The notes: generated by a model not told the origin, from the sequence alone. Positions 1 to 7,130 are shown, counted from the first letter of the stretch. The stretch is DNA of 7,347 nt from an uncultured Cytophagaceae bacterium (GCA_903837305.1 CAILUB010000115.1:1-7347); one strand, 5' to 3'. Program-made: numbers and translations.

Positions 1-859
1 CCCCTTCTCCTTTATCATTTATTTTTAAAGCTACGGATGCTTTGAAAAATGATTTCAATATCCCTTGCCATGCCTGCAATTCATGCGCAGAAACCTTATT
101 GGTAGTCGAACCTAAGATAGCCGTATCAATGTTTCCTGATTGTCGAACCGCATCTTCAAGTCGACGAACAGACCAATCTTCAGCCATGGCTTTCAGGAAT
201 AATGTATTTTGCAAAACCGTATCCTCTAATGAAACCAAGCAACGCGCGTGTCCCATCGATAATTTATTATCCCGAATGGCTATTTGAATACTCGGTGGTA
301 ATTTTAGTAAACGCATGTAATTCGTCACCGTCGAACGGTTCTTTCCTACACGAGCCCCTAAATCTTCTTGCTTTAAATCACATTCCTCCATTAATCGCTT
401 GTAAGAAAGAGCAATTTCAATGGCATTTAAATTCTCCCGTTGGATGTTTTCAATTAAAGCCATCTCAATCATCTGCTGATCATCAGCCGTCCGAACATAG
501 GCCGGGATGGTCTTTAAACCTGCTAATTTAGACGCTTGATAACGACGTTCTCCGGAGATTAATTGGTATTTTTTGGCGGAAATCTTACGAACAGTGATAG
601 GCTGAATGATACCTTGAACACGAATAGACTCTGCCAATTCTTGTAAAGCCTCTGGTGCAAAATACTCGCGAGGCTGAAATGGATTGGTTTCGATTAACTC
701 TAACGCAATCTCATCCATCAAATTCATCCCTTCGAGACTTCCTGCAAAATCAGAAGGATGACGCGCTTGCAAGCCACCTCCATCAGAATCTTCTAATAAG
801 GCACCTAAACCACGACCTAAACCCGTTCTTTTCTTTGCGTTTTCTTGCTTTGCACTCAT
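1..859 (-). CDS. parB: ParB chromosome-partitioning protein (3' end beyond window)
   Basis: DNA-binding CTPase-type clamp that loads at parS sites and works with ParA to segregate the chromosome origin. I translated the minus strand from ATG at 859; the frame stays open for 286 codons to the left edge. Seen in order: a basic N-terminal peptide (KKRTGLGRGLGALL, residues 9-22), the usual ParA-contacting segment; the ParB N-terminal domain with TNPFQPR (58-64) and the nucleotide-binding box GERRYQA (103-109); the ENIQREN box (137-143); a helix-turn-helix around 163-185 (LKQEDLGARVGKNRSTVTNY); then the linker and C-terminal dimerisation region. Family members are about 290-300 residues and end shortly after a KxKxNxKGxG-like stretch, which is seen at 278-286, so little is missing. 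It starts 9 bases after the parA stop, consistent with an operon. The seventh position of the GERRxRA box is shifted from the common Arg to Gln at residue 108. Confidence 0.96.
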   Translation of the reverse strand, partial: MSAKQENAKKRTGLGRGLGALLEDSDGGGLQARHPSDFAGSLEGMNLMDEIALELIETNPFQPREYFAPEALQELAESIRVQGIIQPITVRKISAKKYQLISGERRYQASKLAGLKTIPAYVRTADDQQMIEMALIENIQRENLNAIEIALSYKRLMEECDLKQEDLGARVGKNRSTVTNYMRLLKLPPSIQIAIRDNKLSMGHARCLVSLEDTVLQNTLFLKAMAEDWSVRRLEDAVRQSGNIDTAILGSTTNKVSAHELQAWQGILKSFFKASVALKINDKGEG

Positions 860-868
860 ATGTCTAGA

Positions 869-1648
869 CTAGATAGTCACTAGTAAACCATTCTTGCGAA
901 TAATTTCTTTGGCTAAATTTAAATAACTAATTGCCCCTTTGCTGTCTGCATCATGTAAAATGGCTGGAACACCAAAGCTAGGCGATTCAGATAACCGAAT
1001 ATTACGTGGAATAATCGTCTCAAAAACCATATTCTTAAAGTGGGAATTCACTTCATTAACCACCTGATTCGATAAGCGCAAACGCAAATCATACATCGTC
1101 AACAATATACCTTCAATAACTAAAGCTGTATTTAAACGAGATTGTATAATCTTAATGGTATTCAATAATTTACCTAATCCCTCCAGCGCATAATATTCAC
1201 ATTGTACCGGAATAATAACCGAATCTGCAGCGGTAAGACTATTGATGGTAATTAATCCCAAAGAAGGTGAACAATCCATGATGATAAAATCATATTGATC
1301 CTTAACCACTTCAAGGGCTTCTTTCATCTTTCGTTCCCGGTTATTCAAATTGATCATTTCTATTTCCGCACCCACTAAATCGATGTGCGATGGAATGATA
1401 TCTAAAAAGGGAACCTCAGTGGGTAAAATACTATCCTGAACGCTGGAAAGTCCTACCATACATTCGTAAATACTATTCTTCACTTCTTTCGGGTTAAACC
1501 CTAACCCAGAAGTGGAATTTGCCTGTGGATCCGAATCGATCAATAAGGTTTTGAACTCAAAAGCAGCTAAACTGGCAGCTAAATTAATAGCTGTCGTTGT
1601 TTTCCCTACTCCCCCTTTTTGATTTGCAATCGCGATTGTTTTGCCCAT
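869..1648 (-). CDS. parA: ParA/Soj family chromosome-partitioning ATPase
   Basis: Deviant Walker-type ATPase that binds DNA non-specifically as an ATP dimer and is released by ParB, giving directed movement of the parS complex on the nucleoid; Soj also influences DnaA in some bacteria. Seen: deviant Walker A KGGVGKTT at residues 11-18, with signature Lys11 and catalytic Lys16; Walker A' region LLIDSDPQAN (35-44) with Asp38 and Asp40; Walker B FIIMDCSP (121-128) with Asp125; and the C-terminal IPRNIRLSESPSFG segment (213-226), whose Arg residues fit the DNA-binding surface of Soj. Its 259 residues match the family length of about 250-260. There is no N-terminal helix-turn-helix extension, so it is chromosomal Soj type rather than the long plasmid type. 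It heads the parA-parB unit and is divergent from the peptide transporter. The ATG lacks a clear Shine-Dalgarno, as usual in Bacteroidota. Confidence 0.97.
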   Translation of the reverse strand: MGKTIAIANQKGGVGKTTTAINLAASLAAFEFKTLLIDSDPQANSTSGLGFNPKEVKNSIYECMVGLSSVQDSILPTEVPFLDIIPSHIDLVGAEIEMINLNNRERKMKEALEVVKDQYDFIIMDCSPSLGLITINSLTAADSVIIPVQCEYYALEGLGKLLNTIKIIQSRLNTALVIEGILLTMYDLRLRLSNQVVNEVNSHFKNMVFETIIPRNIRLSESPSFGVPAILHDADSKGAISYLNLAKEIIRKNGLLVTI

Positions 1649-1708
1649 AGGATGTTAAACGAAATGAATTGACAATATTACAAAAAAGGTTTCACATCTA
1701 TCTCGAAA

Positions 1709-1741
1709 TTAAATTACATTCTTGTATCTTGTCATCAAAAA
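1709..1741 (-). promoter_or_regulatory. Candidate parAB promoter
   Basis: Read on the minus strand, TTTTTG (1741-1736), a 19-base spacer and TAATTTAA (1716-1709) resemble the Bacteroidota -33/-7 pattern TTG-N19-TAnnTTTG. The last two bases of the -7 box do not match. Transcription would begin near 1702, leaving a leader of about 50 bases before the parA ATG. The region is AT-rich, so a chance match is possible. No comparably good promoter was found on the plus strand for the divergent transporter. Confidence 0.3.
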
Positions 1742-1755
1742 TTAACCAAACCTAT

Positions 1756-3342
1756 ATGTCATCAAATAGTACTTCTCACCCTAAAGGACTTTATTTTCTA
1801 TATTCCACAGAAATGTGGGAGCGTTTCAATTTTTATGGAATGCGCGCCATACTATCCCTCTTTTTAGTGAGCGCACTTTCCTTTAAACAAGACGAGGCAG
1901 CGATCTTATATGGGGGTTTCTTAGGACTCAGCTATTTAACTCCTATGCTGGGTGGATATATTTCAGATCGGTATATTGGTAATAGAAATAGTATCATCGG
2001 AGGTGGATTTGCGATGGCCATAGGACAATTGTTATTATTCAGCTCTGCAAGCTCCTTTACGTTAGATGTTCCGTTAGCCACGAATTTAATGTGGGGCGGA
2101 TTGTTGTTTTTGATCTTAGGCAATGGTTTCTTCAAACCGAATATTTCCTCGATGGTGGGTCAATTATATAAAAAAGGAGATAGTCGCCTTGATGCCGCCT
2201 TTACCATTTTTTATATGGGAATTAATACGGGAGCCATGCTAGGCATGCTCATTTGCCCTTGGTTAGGAGACGTAAAAGTAGATGGTGTTCGCGTTATAGA
2301 GGCATTCAAATGGGGTTTTTTAGCTGCTGGAGGAGCGATGTTAATCGGAAGTGTTTTATTCATTCTGTTAAAAAGCGTGTATTTGAAGGCACCAGATGGG
2401 AGCGAAATTGGCTTAGCTCCTACGTTTAGTGAAAACCAACAAGATGATGCTGAGACTGAAAAGGCAGAATTCTCCACTCAGTCCATTGTCATCTCGAGTG
2501 CATTATTTATAGGTTTGATTATTGGATTTCATTATTTATTCATCACTGAAGTGGCTAATCCCATCAAAGATTGGATTTATCCGGTCATTTATTCAGCGGG
2601 AATTAGCTTGGCGTTCTTGATATTGAGAGACAAAACTTTAACAAAAATTGAAAGAGATCGAATTTGGGTGATGTATTTTGTAGCCTTCTTTGTGATTTTC
2701 TTTTGGGCAGCTTATGAGCAAGCAGGTTCTTCCTTAACTTTTATTGCGGATCAACAGACGGATTTGAATTTCTTTGGAATCATGCTACCGCCTAGTTCAG
2801 TCCAAAATGCCAATTCCTTCTTCATCATCATTTTAGCTTTTCCTTTTTCTTGGTTTTGGATGCGTCTGGCCAAAAAAGGTATCGAACCTAATTCTCCTGG
2901 GAAGCAGGCCATCGGTCTTATGTTGTTAGCCATTGGTTACTTAATCATCGCCTTAAAAGTAAAAGATTTAGGATCCGATAAACTGGGAGTGATTTGGTTA
3001 TTCGTTATGTATTTATTTCATACGATGGGGGAATTGAGCCTATCGCCTATCGGATTATCCTTAGTATCTAAGTTAGCTCCCAAGCGATTCTCCTCCTTGT
3101 TGATGGGCGTTTGGTTCTTAGCCAATGCGGCGGGATATGCCTTATCTGGAACTTTAGGAGCTCTTTTACCTCCAGCTACTGCTGTAGTAGGTCAAACCGT
3201 ATTCCCAAGTTTCTTAGGCTTCGAAATCAAAAATCTCTATGATTTTTTCATTGTTTTTGTAATTATGGCCGGAATTGCCTCTGTAATTTTGTTTGGCCTT
3301 GCCAATGGTCCACTTAAACGAATGATGCACGGCATCCGATAA
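1756..3342 (+). CDS. POT/PTR2-family proton-coupled peptide transporter
   Basis: Inner-membrane major-facilitator protein expected to import di- and tripeptides with protons. I chose ATG 1756 (528 residues) because family members begin close to a HPKGLYFLYSTEMWERF-like motif, found here at residues 8-24; the frame is open further upstream to a TTG at 1669, but that stretch is not hydrophobic or family-like. Key features: ExxER motif (Glu19, Glu22, Arg23) in helix 1, linked to proton coupling; GGYISDRYIGNR loop (66-77); GNGFFKPNISSMVGQLY (122-138) with the conserved helix-4 Lys127; PTR2 signature FYMGINTG (152-159); FFWAAYEQAG (315-324) with a helix-7 Glu321; and MGELSLSPIGLS (424-435). Roughly 12-14 hydrophobic segments are visible. 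A hydrophilic acidic loop (about 223-240) separates the two halves. It is followed after one base by the VIT-family gene. Substrate range cannot be read from sequence; nitrate or other POT substrates are less likely given the bacterial peptide-transporter motifs. Confidence 0.95.
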   Translation: MSSNSTSHPKGLYFLYSTEMWERFNFYGMRAILSLFLVSALSFKQDEAAILYGGFLGLSYLTPMLGGYISDRYIGNRNSIIGGGFAMAIGQLLLFSSASSFTLDVPLATNLMWGGLLFLILGNGFFKPNISSMVGQLYKKGDSRLDAAFTIFYMGINTGAMLGMLICPWLGDVKVDGVRVIEAFKWGFLAAGGAMLIGSVLFILLKSVYLKAPDGSEIGLAPTFSENQQDDAETEKAEFSTQSIVISSALFIGLIIGFHYLFITEVANPIKDWIYPVIYSAGISLAFLILRDKTLTKIERDRIWVMYFVAFFVIFFWAAYEQAGSSLTFIADQQTDLNFFGIMLPPSSVQNANSFFIIILAFPFSWFWMRLAKKGIEPNSPGKQAIGLMLLAIGYLIIALKVKDLGSDKLGVIWLFVMYLFHTMGELSLSPIGLSLVSKLAPKRFSSLLMGVWFLANAAGYALSGTLGALLPPATAVVGQTVFPSFLGFEIKNLYDFFIVFVIMAGIASVILFGLANGPLKRMMHGIR

Positions 3343-3343
3343 T

Positions 3344-4045
3344 ATGAATTCACACGATCATCATCTACACGAAAAACATTTAAAAAGTTCCGACTTTATT
3401 ACGGACGTCGTCATTGGGATGTCTGATGGATTAACCGTTCCATTTGCTCTAGCCGCGGGACTTTCTGGAGCTGTCGCTTCTGCAAGCATCGTAACAACGG
3501 CTGGTGTGGCTGAAATCGTTGCAGGATCTATTGCCATGGGTTTAGGTGGTTTTTTAGCTGGCCAAACGGAACAAGAGCACTACGAGTCAGAACTAAGACG
3601 CGAATACGAGGAAGTAGAACGTGTTCCAGAAAGAGAAAAACAAGAAATCAGAGATGTGTTCGAAGATTATGGTTTGAGCCCTGAGGCGCAAGAAATTGTC
3701 GTTGAATGTATCTCTAAAGACAAAGACAAGTGGGTTGACTTTATGATGCGTTTCGAATTAGGATTAGAACGACCTAACCCAAATCGTGCGAGGAATTCAG
3801 CCTTAACTATCGGCATTTCGTATATCATAGGAGGTTTTATTCCGCTCCTACCCTATTTCTATGTAGAAAAACCACAGGATGGATTAATCTATTCGGCCGA
3901 AGTCACCATTCTTGCCTTACTAGTATTTGGCTATTTTAAGAGTAAAGTGACTGGCCAAAATCCGATTATCGGATCATTAAAAGTAACCTCCATCGGTGCC
4001 GCAGCTGCAGCTGCCGCCTATTTCGTAGCTACCTTATTTCAATAA
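3344..4045 (+). CDS. VIT1/CCC1-family Fe(II)/Mn(II) transporter
   Basis: Membrane transporter of the vacuolar iron transporter family, expected to move Fe2+ or Mn2+ out of the cytoplasm in exchange for protons. The 233 residues show helix pairs at about 18-40 and 46-71, a long charged cytoplasmic stretch (72-150), and three more helices at about 151-173, 182-200 and 211-232, the VIT1 five-helix plan. Compared from memory with Eucalyptus VIT1 at a constant offset of 15, the residues named for transport (Asp43, Glu72, Met80) fall on Asp28, Glu57 and Met65. The metal-binding-domain residues (Glu102, 105, 113, 116, Met149, Met150, Glu153) fall on Glu87, 90, 98, 101, Met134, Met135 and Glu138. The N-terminus is His-rich (His4, 6, 7, 9, 12). 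The start lies one base after the peptide transporter stop, so translation is probably coupled. The last 7 bases overlap the end of the opposing ggt gene. A run of seven alanines lies at 219-225. Confidence 0.93.
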   Translation: MNSHDHHLHEKHLKSSDFITDVVIGMSDGLTVPFALAAGLSGAVASASIVTTAGVAEIVAGSIAMGLGGFLAGQTEQEHYESELRREYEEVERVPEREKQEIRDVFEDYGLSPEAQEIVVECISKDKDKWVDFMMRFELGLERPNPNRARNSALTIGISYIIGGFIPLLPYFYVEKPQDGLIYSAEVTILALLVFGYFKSKVTGQNPIIGSLKVTSIGAAAAAAAYFVATLFQ

Positions 4046-5721
4046 GCAGACACCGTATCATCACCACGGGAATCTGCGCCACCCTGTAGATTCCCATTAG
4101 GTAAGACTAAAATCCCTTCTACCAGGCCTATACCAGAAACCGGCGCAAAAGTATATCCTTTTGCTTTTAAACGACCTTGCTGCTCTTCTGAAAAACGGGT
4201 TGGTTCTGCTGTAATCTTTTCTGGAAGCCATTGGTGGTGAAAACGAGGATATTCCACCGCTTGCTGCATATTCATACCCATCTCCAAGGTATTCAAGACC
4301 ACTTGAAAGACACTGGTAATAATAGTAGAACCACCAGGAGTCCCCACTACCATCTTTAATTTACCATTTTCCTCCACGATTGTAGGAGTCATGCTCGATA
4401 ACATTCGCTTGTTTGGTTGAATCTCATTCGCCTTTGAACCAATCAAACCATAAAGGTTAGGTGCACCCGCTTTGGCAGAAAAATCATCCATCTCATCATT
4501 TAATAAGAAACCAGCCCCCCCCACAAAAACCTTAGAGCCATACGAATTATTTAAGGTCGTAGTGATGGAAACAGCATTCCCTTCTCCATCTACAATACTA
4601 TAATGCGTTGTTTCAGGACTCTCATAGCCCAGAAATGAACCTGCTTGGATATCAGCACTCTTCGTAGCCTGCGTAAAATTCATCGAAGCCATGCGAGAAG
4701 TGGTGTAAGACGGATCGATTAATTCAGTAACAGGAACTTTGACAAAATCAGGATCTCCTAGCCATTTACTGCGATCTGCATAAACCCGTCTCTCTGCTTC
4801 GACCATTACCTGAATGGTTGAATCGGATGTAGGACCCCATTTTTGCAGCGAATATGGAGCGACCATTTGCAATAATTGCGCTAAGGCTATCCCACCACTA
4901 CTAGGCGGTGGCATACCAATTATCTGATAATTTTTATATTTACTTTTAACAGGAGTTCTCCAAACAGCTCGGTAATTTTTCAAATCTTTTTTAGAGATCA
5001 AACCCTTCTGCGCTTTCATTTCATTAACAATGTTGTTTGCTGTTTGGCCTTTATAAAAACCATTAGCCTTCTTTTTTAAAATCAACTCCAAAGTATTTGC
5101 TAAATCTGCTTGCACTAACAAATCGCCGGCTTTCCATTCTTTCCCTTCTGCTGATAACAGGTAATTCTTACCCGGATTCTCTTTCAAAAATTCCGTTCTC
5201 TGTCGATTCAAGCCTCTTGCTTCCTTTTCAGTTAAGATCAATCCATTTCTAGCTAAATCAACTGCTGGCTGCAAAAGCTCATTCCAAGGTAATCGCCCTA
5301 ATTTATCATGCATTTCTTGCATCCCTGCTACAGTGCCAGGAACTCCGACAGAAAATATACCTGTCATACTTTTACCTGGAATGATTTTACCATCCGCGTC
5401 TAAGTACATGTCTCTGATAGCAGCAGCAGGCGCTTTCTCTCGGTAATCCAACGCCTTCGTATTTCCAGATTTATCGCGATAAACTAAAAATCCCCCTCCC
5501 CCAATATTTCCAGCCGATGGATGACAAACAGCTAAGGCAAAATTAACCGCAACTGCAGCATCTATGGCATTTCCGCCCTTTTTCAAAATAGCCAAACCAA
5601 TCTCAGAAGCGGCTGGATGAGTCGAAACCACCATACCCTTTTTTCCTTCAATTAAAGGCTTTTGAGTACTTTGGGCGAAAACGGGAAAAGATAGGAGAAC
5701 GAGAAAGAAATACTTAGTCAT
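4039..5721 (-). CDS. ggt: Gamma-glutamyltransferase, secreted, autoprocessed precursor
   Basis: N-terminal-nucleophile enzyme that cleaves or transfers the gamma-glutamyl group of glutathione and related peptides in the periplasm. Residues 1-16 form a Sec signal peptide (MTKYFFLVLLSFPVFA, likely cut before Gln17; no lipobox Cys). The large subunit has the family start PLIEGKKGMVVSTHPAAS (22-39) and Arg94 in LDYREKAP, matching the gamma-glutamate-binding Arg. Autocleavage is expected between Glu370 and Thr371 in ESPETTHYS, making Thr371 the nucleophile. The small subunit carries NDEMDDFSAK (408-417), an SSM motif (442-444), the oxyanion-type GTPGGS (460-465) and PRFHHQWLP (492-500). It ends GGADSRGDDTVSAY, the usual family ending, so at 560 residues it is full length. 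The MDDFSAK lid-loop region is like that of E. coli GGT, suggesting true GGT activity rather than a lid-less cephalosporin acylase type. It stands alone on its strand, divergent from the oxoamine synthase. Confidence 0.96.
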   Translation of the reverse strand: MTKYFFLVLLSFPVFAQSTQKPLIEGKKGMVVSTHPAASEIGLAILKKGGNAIDAAVAVNFALAVCHPSAGNIGGGGFLVYRDKSGNTKALDYREKAPAAAIRDMYLDADGKIIPGKSMTGIFSVGVPGTVAGMQEMHDKLGRLPWNELLQPAVDLARNGLILTEKEARGLNRQRTEFLKENPGKNYLLSAEGKEWKAGDLLVQADLANTLELILKKKANGFYKGQTANNIVNEMKAQKGLISKKDLKNYRAVWRTPVKSKYKNYQIIGMPPPSSGGIALAQLLQMVAPYSLQKWGPTSDSTIQVMVEAERRVYADRSKWLGDPDFVKVPVTELIDPSYTTSRMASMNFTQATKSADIQAGSFLGYESPETTHYSIVDGEGNAVSITTTLNNSYGSKVFVGGAGFLLNDEMDDFSAKAGAPNLYGLIGSKANEIQPNKRMLSSMTPTIVEENGKLKMVVGTPGGSTIITSVFQVVLNTLEMGMNMQQAVEYPRFHHQWLPEKITAEPTRFSEEQQGRLKAKGYTFAPVSGIGLVEGILVLPNGNLQGGADSRGDDTVSAY

Positions 5722-5747
5722 TTTAGTTTTATTTTGAAATGAAATGT

Positions 5748-5755
5748 CAAATTAA
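5748..5755 (-). promoter_or_regulatory. Possible -7 box of the ggt promoter
   Basis: On the minus strand TTAATTTG differs from the Bacteroidota -7 consensus TAnnTTTG at one base and lies about 26 bases before the ggt ATG. No good TTG was found 19-21 bases further upstream (only TTAG, at 17), so this is a weak call. If real, the ggt and oxoamine synthase promoters sit back to back within about 60 bases and could affect each other. Confidence 0.25.
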
Positions 5756-5778
5756 TAGAATCCTATGATTTACTAACA

Positions 5779-5808
5779 TTGCGATAATAAAAATATAATT
5801 TAACTTTG
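5779..5808 (+). promoter_or_regulatory. Bacteroidota-type promoter of the oxoamine synthase gene
   Basis: TTG at 5779-5781, a 19-base spacer, then TAACTTTG at 5801-5808: an exact match to the group's housekeeping promoter TTG-N19-TAnnTTTG. Transcription should begin around 5814-5816, giving a leader of about 35 bases before the GTG start. The spacer is very AT-rich. Confidence 0.75.
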
Positions 5809-5848
5809 TGATTATTTAAAGATTTTTTCAATAAAACGTATACTAACA

Positions 5849-7087
5849 GTGGATATTTTCGAGAAGGTAGCAAATAACATGGGGCCGATCGGTGCACACG
5901 CCCATTATTCCCACCATTATTTTTCATTCCCAAAATTAACAGGAGAATTAGGCCCTAGAATGACTTTCATGGGCAAAGAAATGTTAAACTGGTCTCTAAA
6001 TAACTATTTAGGGCTAGCAAATCATCCTGAAGTTAGAAAAGCAGACGCTGATGCCACTGCAAAATACGGTTTAGCTTACCCAATGGGCGCACGTATGATG
6101 TCTGGTAATACAGATGAGCACGAAGAATTCGAACGTCAATTAGCTGAGTTTGTCGGAAAAGAAGATGCATTCCTATTGAATTATGGCTACCAAGGAGTGA
6201 TGTCTTTAGTAGAATGCATGGTAGATCACAAGGATGTCATCGTTTATGATGCAGAATCTCATGCCTGTTTAATCGATGGTATTCGACTACACAAGGCTAA
6301 AATGGGCCAATATTATAAGTTTAACCACAATGATATGGACTCATTGCGTAAAAACTTAGAACGCGCTACTAAAATCACGAATGAAACAGGTGGTGGTATA
6401 TTAGTCATTACGGAAGGTGTTTTCGGAATGTCTGGAAAAGTAGGCTCACTCGATAAGATCGTGGAAATGAAAAAAGATTTCAATTTCAGATTGCTAGTAG
6501 ATGATGCACACGGCTTTGGAACAATGGGAGATAATGGAAAAGGAGTAGGTGAATACTTAAATTGCACAGAAGGTATCGACTTATACTTCTCCACATTTGC
6601 AAAGTCCATGGCAGCCATTGGCGCTTTTGTTGCTGCTCCCAAGAATATCATTATGTATTTAAAGTACAATATGCGTTCTCAAACCTATGCAAAAGCATTA
6701 CCTATGCCTTTTGTCATCGGTGGTATGAAGCGTTTAGAACTAATTAAAAAACACCCAGAATTAAGAGAAAAGTTGTGGGAGAACGTTCGGGCACTTCAAA
6801 AAGGATTAAAAGATAAGGGATTTGATATTGGGGAAACTCAATCTCCGGTAACTCCGGTATTCTTACATGGTGATTATGATATCGCAGCAGTCACTAAATT
6901 AGTGCGTGACCTACGTGAAAACATGGGTATCTTCTGTAGTATCGTTGTATATCCGGTAGTTCCTAAGGGCCAAATCATGTTAAGAATCATTCCTACTTCA
7001 TCACATACAATAGCCGATATTGAATATACTTGCGACTGTTTTGCCGAAGTACAGAAAAGATTGAAATCTGGGTACTACGCGCAGTAA
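5849..7087 (+). CDS. PLP-dependent alpha-oxoamine synthase (serine palmitoyltransferase / cysteate acyltransferase type)
   Basis: Cytoplasmic PLP enzyme that condenses an acyl thioester with an amino acid and releases CO2. In Bacteroidota such enzymes start sphingolipid synthesis (L-serine) or sulfonolipid/capnine synthesis (L-cysteate); 2-amino-3-ketobutyrate ligase and BioF are relatives. Seen: SLNNYLGLANHP (49-60), GARMMSGN (80-87), the cofactor-stacking His138 in DAESHACLIDG, LLVDDAHGFG (215-224) with Asp218 and His221, and the Schiff-base Lys252 in STFAKSM. Asp218 to Lys252 is 34 residues, as in Sphingomonas SPT (Asp231-Lys265, from memory). The 412-residue length fits. The start is GTG 5849: the next upstream in-frame codons contain no ATG, GTG or TTG before a stop at 5801, and the N-terminus DIFEKVANNMGPIGAHAHY resembles what I recall of Cytophagales relatives. 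The N-terminus has a His cluster (17, 19, 22, 23). The usual GG after the Lys motif is AIGAF here. Monocistronic by appearance, with its own promoter. Family is firm; substrate is not. Confidence 0.92.
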   Translation: MDIFEKVANNMGPIGAHAHYSHHYFSFPKLTGELGPRMTFMGKEMLNWSLNNYLGLANHPEVRKADADATAKYGLAYPMGARMMSGNTDEHEEFERQLAEFVGKEDAFLLNYGYQGVMSLVECMVDHKDVIVYDAESHACLIDGIRLHKAKMGQYYKFNHNDMDSLRKNLERATKITNETGGGILVITEGVFGMSGKVGSLDKIVEMKKDFNFRLLVDDAHGFGTMGDNGKGVGEYLNCTEGIDLYFSTFAKSMAAIGAFVAAPKNIIMYLKYNMRSQTYAKALPMPFVIGGMKRLELIKKHPELREKLWENVRALQKGLKDKGFDIGETQSPVTPVFLHGDYDIAAVTKLVRDLRENMGIFCSIVVYPVVPKGQIMLRIIPTSSHTIADIEYTCDCFAEVQKRLKSGYYAQ

Positions 7088-7102
7088 TTGATTGATTTAA
7101 CG

Positions 7103-7130
7103 GTAATTTTAGTAGAAATTGTATTTTTTT
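7103..7130 (+). terminator. Weak candidate terminator after the oxoamine synthase gene
   Basis: AATTT (7105-7109) can pair with AAATT (7116-7120) around a six-base loop, with two possible G-T pairs below, followed by seven Ts (7124-7130). The stem is short and has no G-C pairs, so efficiency is doubtful. The T-run may instead belong to the phased tracts described next. Confidence 0.22.

Noticed and set aside
42..867. Three plus-strand open frames (42-287, 202-531, 655-867)
   Set aside because: They lie opposite parB, whose minus-strand frame carries clear ParB motifs throughout; the plus-strand translations show no family features.
1669..1755. Upstream TTG start that would extend the peptide transporter by 29 residues
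   Set aside because: The extra residues do not look like the family N-terminus, the start would crowd the parA leader, and ATG 1756 sits just before the conserved HPKGLYFLYSTEMWERF region.
1932..2933. Minus-strand open frames inside the peptide transporter gene
   Set aside because: Mirror frames of a well-supported membrane protein gene; no motifs or start context.
3961..3973. Perfect inverted repeat TCCGATTATCGGA as a terminator
   Set aside because: It lies inside the VIT coding sequence, the loop is only three bases or fewer, and no T-run follows.
4001..4014. 14-base palindrome GCAGCTGCAGCTGC as a protein-binding site
   Set aside because: It is explained by the alanine-rich codons of the last VIT helix.
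6313..6747. Open frames on both strands inside the oxoamine synthase gene
   Set aside because: They overlap the region coding the conserved DDAH and Lys252 motifs in the main frame, so they are shadows.
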